NCBI RefSeq assembly: GCF_900141805.1 | Contig: NZ_FQYN01000003.1 | Coordinates: forward strand, 496,001 to 560,000 | Source: Hymenobacter daecheongensis DSM 21074 | Lineage (GTDB): Bacteria; Bacteroidota; Bacteroidia; Cytophagales; Hymenobacteraceae | Length of the DNA stretch: 64,000 nt | Direction: 5' to 3' | Shown: piece after piece, positions 58,466 to 64,000 of the stretch | Layout of the letters: every line of letters begins with the position of its first letter | How positions within the stretch are numbered: position 1 is the first letter of the stretch | Program-made: the position numbers and the translations under genes | The notes under the pieces: model-generated | The model's input: the letters and a program-made list of their open reading frames with translations, nothing else | What the model was told of the DNA's origin: nothing | Database searches by the model: none

Positions 58466-59275
58466 TTAAGCGGCAGCCGACTGCCCGTTCTCACGGTCAT
58501 CAATGGCCTTGCGGAGCTTGGCTACGGCCTGCGTGGCGCGCTCCTCGTCGAGCCGGTTGATGTTGAGCAACATCTTGGTCTTCTCCTGCCGGGTAATCAC
58601 CGGATGGTTGAGCAACCGGATAATTTCCTCCTTCTGGGCGGCCGTAGCGTAGGTTGGCGCTGCAGTTTCGGCCGCCATCGTCGGTTCGGCGGGCACAGCC
58701 TTCATGGCCGCTGCAATGGCTGGCTCAGCAGCAGGCTGCGGAGCCGGAGTGATAGCAACCCCCTTCGCATCGGGCTGATTGCCACCGTACTCCATTTCTT
58801 CGGCCGGCGTGGGCTCGTAGCCCGCCGCGCGGATTATCCAGGCCAGAATGTTGCGGTACGCCTTGCCGATGGCGCGGGTCTGGGCCATGCTCATGATGGC
58901 AAACTCTTGGTAGAACTTCTTGCCCTGCTCCTTATTGGAGCAGATAGCGAAGCCCGCGCCCACCGTGTGGCCCGACTTCATATCGAAGAGCGTAACCTTG
59001 GCCTGGTATTTAATCTCGGTATCGGTGCTCACGTTGATGACGTGGTCCACGATGGGCACGATGCCCAAGCGCGAGCCGGCGTACTGCCAGCCTTCCACGT
59101 TCACAAACTCTTTGCCCTGCACCGTAGTGCTGAGCTTATTTTCCTTAATGAACTTGGCCAGATCCGTGGCCAAGTGCAGCGTCTCGTCGGAGCGGGCAAT
59201 ATCGTAGCTCTCGACTTTGGTCTTGGTGACCTGATTCTTGGTGGTTTTGATGGCTTCGTTCATGGCGGTTTCCAT
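58466..59275 (-). CDS. Phage-type single-strand-annealing-like domain protein (uncertain)
   Basis: 269 residues. Residues about 35-155 (FVNVEGWQYAGSRLGI, YQAKVTLFDMKSGHTVGAGFAIC, MSMAQTRAIGKAYRN, WIIRAAGYEPTPAEEM) resemble a domain I remember from phage and mobile-element proteins. In them an early beta region is followed by TRAxGKAxRN, a helix reminiscent of Sak/Rad52-type annealases. An Ala/Pro-rich linker leads to a C-terminal helix pair (EEIIRLLNHPVITRQEKTKM). No other phage genes surround it, so it may be a domesticated or stranded cargo gene. Start ATG 59275 or 59263. Confidence in function is low. Confidence 0.65.
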   Translation of the reverse strand: METAMNEAIKTTKNQVTKTKVESYDIARSDETLHLATDLAKFIKENKLSTTVQGKEFVNVEGWQYAGSRLGIVPIVDHVINVSTDTEIKYQAKVTLFDMKSGHTVGAGFAICSNKEQGKKFYQEFAIMSMAQTRAIGKAYRNILAWIIRAAGYEPTPAEEMEYGGNQPDAKGVAITPAPQPAAEPAIAAAMKAVPAEPTMAAETAAPTYATAAQKEEIIRLLNHPVITRQEKTKMLLNINRLDEERATQAVAKLRKAIDDRENGQSAAA

Positions 59276-59558
59276 AAGTGTCCTGTTACGTTCTGTTGTT
59301 CTATATAGCAAACCAAGAAGCCTGCCGATTCGTGCAAAAAATTACGAAATTTTACTATTGATTATCAATGAGTTACAAATTATTTTTCCAACCTTATTAG
59401 CCAGCCTAATTTCTTTGGCTTTTTCAGGTCTTTTAGGTCTGATTGTTAAGTCATTAGATCTACGAAAATCATTCCTTGCGCGGATGAATCTGACCCGAGA
59501 AAACGCAGAAAGCCCCACCGGGCTATCCGGCGGGGCTTTTCTTGGCCAATCAGGTAAG
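59276..59558. other. AT-rich intergenic region with terminator of the LolD gene
   Basis: The part 59280-59470 is strikingly A/T-rich and gene-free. The TATATAG near 59300 (minus) may be the promoter of the phage-like gene. A terminator stem AAAGCCCCACCGG/CCGGCGGGGCTTTT (59509-59540) serves the LolD-like gene. Confidence 0.5.
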
Positions 59559-60212
59559 CTACTCCGAAATGTGGCCGTCCTTCATGGTGATGGTGCGGTC
59601 GGCCATTTCGGCCAGCTGGTCGTTGTGGGTCACGATGACGAAGGTCTGGCCCAATTCTTTGCGCAGCAGAAAGAAAATCTGGTGCAGCTCGTGGGCATTC
59701 TGCGAGTCGAGGTTGCCGCTGGGCTCGTCGGCAAAGATGATTTCGGGCGAGTTGATGAGGGCGCGGGCTACGGCCGTGCGCTGCTGCTCGCCGCCGCTCA
59801 TTTCGGAGGGCTTGTGGTCGGCGCGGCGCTCCAGGTTCAGCATACCGAGCAATTCGCGGGCCCGCACCCGGGTCTCCTTCTCCGAGCGGCCCGCCAGGTA
59901 CGCCGGCAGGCACACGTTTTCGAGGGCCGTGAACTCGGGCAGCAGGTTGTGAAACTGGAAGATGAAGCCGATATGGCGGTTGCGGAACTTGGCCAGATTA
60001 GCCCGCCCCAGCGAGCTGACCGACGTGCCATCAAACAGCACCTCGCCCGAATCCGGATTGTCCAGCGTGCCCAGAATGTGCAGCAGCGTGCTTTTGCCGG
60101 CCCCCGAGGAGCCCACGATGGACACGATTTCCGACTTCTCAATCGTCAGGTCGATGCCTTTGAGCACTTCCAGCGTATTATATTTCTTCCGAACGTTGAT
60201 GGCTTGGAGCAA
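59559..60212 (-). CDS. ABC transporter ATPase, LolD/MacB type
   Basis: 217 residues. Walker [10 protein letters not shown] (33-41), signature MSGGEQQR, Walker [13 protein letters not shown], and the H-loop THND. The family (LolD/MacB/FtsE-like) works with a FtsX-type permease; in lipoprotein export it pairs with LolCE. No permease gene is nearby, so its partner must be elsewhere. The GH113-like gene is divergent. Confidence 0.9.
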   Translation of the reverse strand: MLQAINVRKKYNTLEVLKGIDLTIEKSEIVSIVGSSGAGKSTLLHILGTLDNPDSGEVLFDGTSVSSLGRANLAKFRNRHIGFIFQFHNLLPEFTALENVCLPAYLAGRSEKETRVRARELLGMLNLERRADHKPSEMSGGEQQRTAVARALINSPEIIFADEPSGNLDSQNAHELHQIFFLLRKELGQTFVIVTHNDQLAEMADRTITMKDGHISE

Positions 60213-60394
60213 GGGAAACGGGATTGAATGAGCTGGTCTTACGAGACAAAGCTACGCAATGTCGTGCGTTGTCGGGTTTGCCCGACTAATTCAGTAGATT
60301 TCGTGGGCCGGCTGGCGGTGGTGGTGGCGCTAAAACCCTTTCTATGCACCTTTTTTGGCCTTTTTTGCTGGCCTTCGTCTCCCAAGATTCCGGT

Positions 60395-61519
60395 ATGCTG
60401 ACTTCTTTCCGCTGGCGTCGTTGGCTGCTGCTGCCCGTGGTGGCGCTGGTGCTGCTGATGGCCACGGCGGCCGCGTGGTGGCGCACGCCCCGCACGCCGC
60501 AAGCGGCCACCACGCTGGTTTTCAGCAACCGGCCGGCCGCCGTGCTGGCCGCCGATGGCCGGTTTCGGGGTGTGAGCTGGGTAGCCGCTGACTCGGCCGC
60601 TTCCACCGACCTAGCCCCGCTGCTCCGCGCCCACGTCACCTGGATTGCCCAGACGCCCTTCGGCTGGCAGGCCGGTGCCAACGTGCCCACCGTGCAGCTG
60701 CACACCCAGCGCCCGCCCGGCCGCCACGGCTACTGGGGCGAAAGTGACTACGGCCTGGCCCAAACGGCCCTGCAGGCCCGTCGGCAGGGCATTCATACTC
60801 TGCTCAAGCCTCACCTCTGGATTCGGGGCAACGGCACCTGGCCCGGCGATATTGAGATGCAAAACCCCGCCGACTGGCAGGCGTGGTTTGCCAGCTACAC
60901 TGCTTTTATAGTGCACTACGCCCGGCTGGCGGAGGCCGAACACCTGGAAGCGCTGTGCATTGGCACCGAGCTGGAAAAGACCGTGGGCCACGAGGCCGAG
61001 TGGCGGGAGTTGATAAAGCAGGTGCGGCAGGTGTACCACGGCCCGCTCACCTACGCCGCCAACTGGAGCGGAGAATTTGAAAAAATCCGCTTCTGGGACG
61101 CGCTGGACTTCATTGGCATTCAGGCCTATTTCCCGCTCAGCAAAGCCGACCGCCCAACTAAAAAGGAGCTTTTGGCCAACTGGCAGCCGCATTTAAAAGC
61201 TATTGAGCGGGTGCAGAAGCAGTTTAAAAAGCCCGTGGTTTTCACCGAGGCCGGCTACAAAAACACGCCCGACGCCGCCATCGAGCCCTGGAAGTGGCCC
61301 GACCGCAGCGCCACCTTCTTTCCCGCCGACGAGGCCACGCAGGCCGCCTGCTACGAGGCAATGTTCGAGACGTTCTGGCCCCGGCCGTGGTTTAAGGGCT
61401 TGTTTGTGTGGAAGTGGTATCCCGGCCTGGCCCCCGACGGCCCCGCCCGCCGCCACGCCGACTTCACGCCCCAGCACAAGCCTGCGGAGCAGGTAATGGC
61501 GAAGTGGTATGGCCGGTAA
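60395..61519 (+). CDS. Glycoside hydrolase GH113-like, membrane-anchored or secreted
   Basis: 374 residues. N-terminal hydrophobic anchor or signal (9-28), then a TIM-barrel domain: GVSWVAADS, then HLWIRGNG and the acid/base Glu192 in LCIGTELEKT and nucleophile Glu285 in VVFTEAGYKN, as in family 113 (beta-mannanase-like, clan A). The substrate is not proven; beta-mannan or a related beta-glycan is inferred. Start could be the earlier ATG at 60344, which adds 17 residues before the helix. Confidence 0.8.
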   Translation: MLTSFRWRRWLLLPVVALVLLMATAAAWWRTPRTPQAATTLVFSNRPAAVLAADGRFRGVSWVAADSAASTDLAPLLRAHVTWIAQTPFGWQAGANVPTVQLHTQRPPGRHGYWGESDYGLAQTALQARRQGIHTLLKPHLWIRGNGTWPGDIEMQNPADWQAWFASYTAFIVHYARLAEAEHLEALCIGTELEKTVGHEAEWRELIKQVRQVYHGPLTYAANWSGEFEKIRFWDALDFIGIQAYFPLSKADRPTKKELLANWQPHLKAIERVQKQFKKPVVFTEAGYKNTPDAAIEPWKWPDRSATFFPADEATQAACYEAMFETFWPRPWFKGLFVWKWYPGLAPDGPARRHADFTPQHKPAEQVMAKWYGR

Positions 61520-61520
61520 G

Positions 61521-61725
61521 CTGTCATTGCGAAGAAGAAGACTGTCATTGCGAGCAACGCGAAGCAATCCGTCCTCTGAAATGTAAAAAGCTCTGTTAAC
61601 CCAAAAAGCCCTGACGTATGCCTTGCGTCAGGGCTTTCTGCTGAATCAAGGTTTGGATCAATGTCTAGGACGGATTGCTTCGTCGTGCCTCCTCGCAATG
61701 ACAGCATGCTTCTTCGCAATGACAG
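61521..61725. repeat. Family H nested inverted repeat with terminator-like core
   Basis: Outer CTGTCATTGCGAAGAAG/CTTCTTCGCAATGACAG; inner GTCATTGCGAG...GAAGCAATCCGTCCT and inverse; centre stem AAAAAGCCCTGACG/CGTCAGGGCTTT. The GTCATTGCGAG-GAAGCAATC type is one I have seen in many bacterial phyla (recollection). Confidence 0.85.
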
Positions 61726-61756
61726 CGGGCATAACGCGGCACAACCGATTATTGTC

Positions 61757-61764
61757 TACTTTCG
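61757..61764 (+). promoter_or_regulatory. Candidate -7 box TACTTTCG of sucC
   Basis: One-mismatch TAnnTTTG 42 bp before the sucC ATG. Confidence 0.4.
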
Positions 61765-61806
61765 TGGCCGCAAACCACCCGTCAACCCCACTGAACTGGA
61801 CCCTCT

Positions 61807-63009
61807 ATGAACATTCACGAATATCAGGGTAAGGAAATTCTTAAGCGCTACGGCGTCCGCGTGCAGGAAGGCATAGTGGCCGATACCGCCGAGGAGGCCG
61901 TTGAAGCCGCCAAAAAGCTGACCGCTGACACCGGCACCAGCTGGTACGTTATCAAGGCCCAGATTCACGCCGGCGGCCGGGGCAAAGGCGGTGGGGTGAA
62001 ACTCGCCAAAAACCTGGAGCAGGTAAAAGACATTGCCGGCCAGATTATTGGCATGCAGCTCGTGACCAAGCAGACCGGTGCCGAAGGCCGCAAGGTGCAC
62101 AAGGTGCTCATCGCCCAGGATGTATACTATCCTGGCGAGTCGGAGACGAAGGAATTCTACATGAGCGTGCTGCTGGACCGCGGCACTGGCAAAAACGTCA
62201 TCATCTATACCACCGAGGGCGGTATGGACATTGAAGAAGTAGCCGAGGCGCATCCCGAGAAGATTCACCGCGAGCATGTAGACCCGCGCGTGGGTCTGCG
62301 CCCCTTCCAGGCAGCCAAGATTGCCTTCAACCTGGGCCTGACCGGCCCGGCCCAGAAGGAGATGGTGAAGTTCGTGCAGGCGCTGTACAAGGCATACGAC
62401 GAGACGGACTCGGCTATGTTCGAAATCAACCCGGTGCTGAAAACTTCGGACAATAAGATCCTGGCCGTAGACGCCAAGGTGACGCTGGACGAAAACGCGC
62501 TGTACCGCCACCCCGATTTCGTGGCCCTGCGCGACACCAATGAGGAAGACCCGCTGGAAGTGGAAGCTTCGGCCTCGAACCTGAACTACGTGAAGCTCGA
62601 CGGCAACGTGGGCTGCATGGTGAACGGGGCCGGCCTGGCCATGGCGACTATGGATATTATCAAGCTTTCGGGCGGCGAGCCGGCCAACTTCCTCGACGTA
62701 GGCGGTGGAGCCAACGCGCAGACCGTAGAAGCCGGTTTCCGCATCATCCTGAAGGATCCGAACGTAAAAGCCATTCTGATCAACATCTTCGGCGGCATTG
62801 TGCGCTGCGACCGGGTGGCCAACGGCGTGGTGGAAGCCTACAAGAACATCGGCGATATTAAGGTGCCGATCATCGTGCGTCTGCAAGGCACCAACGCCGA
62901 AGAAGGGGCCCGCATCATCGACGAAAGCGGCCTGAAAGTTTACTCGGCCGTGCTGCTGAAGGATGCTGCCGAGCGCGTGAAAGAAGTGTTGGCGGCTCAG
63001 GTGGCCTAG
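61807..63009 (+). CDS. sucC: Succinate-CoA ligase (ADP-forming) subunit beta
   Basis: 400 residues: ATP-grasp N-terminal [17 protein letters not shown], the [10 protein letters not shown] loop and the CoA-ligase domain [18 protein letters not shown] and [10 protein letters not shown]. Converts succinyl-CoA to succinate with phosphorylation in the TCA cycle. The alpha subunit gene sucD does not follow; the next gene is a transglutaminase, so the subunits are not co-transcribed here. Terminator 63057-63089. Confidence 0.97.
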   Translation: MNIHEYQGKEILKRYGVRVQEGIVADTAEEAVEAAKKLTADTGTSWYVIKAQIHAGGRGKGGGVKLAKNLEQVKDIAGQIIGMQLVTKQTGAEGRKVHKVLIAQDVYYPGESETKEFYMSVLLDRGTGKNVIIYTTEGGMDIEEVAEAHPEKIHREHVDPRVGLRPFQAAKIAFNLGLTGPAQKEMVKFVQALYKAYDETDSAMFEINPVLKTSDNKILAVDAKVTLDENALYRHPDFVALRDTNEEDPLEVEASASNLNYVKLDGNVGCMVNGAGLAMATMDIIKLSGGEPANFLDVGGGANAQTVEAGFRIILKDPNVKAILINIFGGIVRCDRVANGVVEAYKNIGDIKVPIIVRLQGTNAEEGARIIDESGLKVYSAVLLKDAAERVKEVLAAQVA

Positions 63010-63056
63010 CGCTTTTGCGGCAACTCCCATTGCCGCTTTAATACCTACTACTGAAG

Positions 63057-63089
63057 AAAGCCTGTCCGAATTCCGGACGGGCTTTTTTT
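63057..63089 (+). terminator. Terminator of sucC
   Basis: Stem GCCTGTCCGAA/TTCCGGACGGGC followed by T7. Confidence 0.9.
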
Positions 63090-63243
63090 AGCCTGTCCAG
63101 GGAAATAGTATAGTTTCATACTAATATGATATAGGTTAATACAAATAAATTATATAATTTTAACAACACAACCTGTATCAAGTCATTTACGTTAGTAGTC
63201 AGCTCAACTGCACTGCTATTGCCCTACTGCACCACCTTCCGCT
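63090..63243. other. AT-rich promoter region of transglutaminase gene
   Basis: AT-rich, with TATAGTTTCATACTAATATGA palindromic elements (split: ATAGTTTCATAC and TAATATGATATAGG), typical for upstream regions here but no exact TAnnTTTG seen. Confidence 0.35.
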
Positions 63244-64000
63244 ATGGAGTTTCAGACTTTTACAAAATCGTTAGCCATTACGCTGCTTTTCCTGCTGGGC
63301 TACCAGCAGGCTACCATTGCCCAGAGCCGGCTCCGGCCGCTGGCCTTCGACAAGGACTCAGACCCGACGCCGTACACGTTTCAGCGCAGCTCGCCCGATG
63401 AGCCCTACCTGATGAACCTCTATACTTCTTATGCTCTGGAAGATATAGTGGCGGGCAAAGACACGGATCTGGCTAAAGTGCGGGCCGTATGCTCGTGGGT
63501 GCACAACCGCTGGACGCACGATGGCCGCAACGAAGCCAAGAAAGCTGACCCGATTTCCATCTTGCAGGAGGCCGCCATGGGGCAGCAGTTTCAGTGCGTC
63601 GAATACAGCATCGTGATTGTGGGAGCCCTTACGGCCTTGGGCATTCCGGCCCGGCCGCTCAACCTGAAAACGGCCGATGTGGAAATCCGCCGCGATGGGG
63701 CCGGCCACGCTGTAGCGGAAGCCTGGCTGCGCGACCAGCAGAAATGGGTGATGGTGGATGGGCAGTGGGATGTAGTTCCCATGCTCAATGACACGCCTCT
63801 GAATGCCGTGGAGCTGCAGGCCGCCTTGGCCAGCAAAGCGCCGGGCCTGCGCATCGAAACCAACTCTGAAACCAAGAGCAAGCCGTATTTCTCCTGGCTG
63901 GCCGACTACCTGTACTACTTTGATACGGTGCTGGATACCCGTTTCGGCGTTAAGACCGCCCCGAGCGGACTAATGCTGGTGCCGATGGGCGCAAAGAAGC
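63244..64000 (+). CDS. Secreted transglutaminase-like protease family protein, cut by window end
   Basis: About 252 codons visible. Signal peptide MEFQTFTKSLAITLLFLLGY (cleavage near AQS), then a transglutaminase-like domain: Cys in FQCVEYS, His in GAGHAVAEAW and Asp in MVDGQWD form the Cys-His-Asp triad. These exported domains cleave or crosslink peptides; which is not known. The gene continues past the right edge. The ATG was chosen because it begins the signal peptide; a short overlap with another frame exists at 63219. Confidence 0.85.
   Translation, partial: MEFQTFTKSLAITLLFLLGYQQATIAQSRLRPLAFDKDSDPTPYTFQRSSPDEPYLMNLYTSYALEDIVAGKDTDLAKVRAVCSWVHNRWTHDGRNEAKKADPISILQEAAMGQQFQCVEYSIVIVGALTALGIPARPLNLKTADVEIRRDGAGHAVAEAWLRDQQKWVMVDGQWDVVPMLNDTPLNAVELQAALASKAPGLRIETNSETKSKPYFSWLADYLYYFDTVLDTRFGVKTAPSGLMLVPMGAKK

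Noticed and set aside
59238..60227. Plus-strand frame crossing the AT-rich gap and the LolD-like gene
   Set aside because: Its first part codes hydrophobic residues in the gap, but it then reads antisense through a clear ABC ATPase. A terminator interrupts it.

Overview
The window looks like chromosomal DNA of a high-GC Bacteroidota bacterium of the Hymenobacter type (Cytophagales). The evidence is: two secreted proteins with C-terminal type IX secretion (T9SS) sorting domains; a T9SS plug-type lipoprotein (DUF5103); Bacteroidota-restricted families (PUR/DUF3276, DUF3822, a DUF58 protein); promoter -7 boxes of the form TAnnTTTG instead of sigma70 boxes; and few purine-rich ribosome binding sites. 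The genus is inferred from this combination, not proven.

Layout. 1-9.6 kb: a truncated RecD-like helicase, a hotdog thioesterase, DUF4126, Nudix, DUF3822 and coaD, then a minus-strand operon of histidine kinase, response regulator, and response regulator fused to an adenylate cyclase, then a lipoprotein, a second Nudix protein and a YfcE-like phosphoesterase. 9.6-15 kb: threonine aldolase, an AlkA-like glycosylase, DUF58, PUR and YchF. 15-21 kb: two paralogous M48 proteases, the T9SS plug protein and a curlin-repeat (amyloid-like) secreted protein. 21-31 kb: GNAT, a PhoX-like T9SS cargo, an isolated AT-rich orphan gene, an ABC-F ATPase, an amidase, DUF2256, a PAS/orphan-protein cassette and a desaturase. 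31-40 kb: a phenylacetate (paa) catabolic operon, paaABCD-paaH-paaI-paaJ-paaZ plus a crotonase, headed by a perfect palindromic operator and interrupted by four hairpin repeats. 40-50 kb: tRNA(CAU), HAD, site-2 protease, pgk, a double-headed Ddl with a PASTA protein, a T9SS cargo and a rhodanese. 50-54 kb: ohrR-ohr with a palindromic operator, an MDR reductase, a monooxygenase and a DJ-1-like protein. 54-64 kb: a second PAS/orphan-protein cassette, recQ, a phage-like protein, a LolD-like ATPase, a GH113-like hydrolase, sucC and a truncated transglutaminase.

Two things stand out. (1) A two-gene cassette occurs twice, in the same order. It is an unrecognised ~120-residue protein (about 63% identical between copies, hand-counted without gaps) followed 15-20 bp later by a PAS protein with no kinase domain. 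Both PAS proteins end in the same coiled-coil tail (LExKVTFRxLxLE). (2) Nearly every larger intergenic gap holds a long inverted repeat. At least ten families are present, often nested inside one another, and some share a GTTGAACGAC core in their loops. One of them supplies the stop codon and last residues of ddl.

Limits: all calls come from reading sequence and recalled family motifs. No database search was run. Start codons were chosen by signal peptide, family N-terminus and promoter position.
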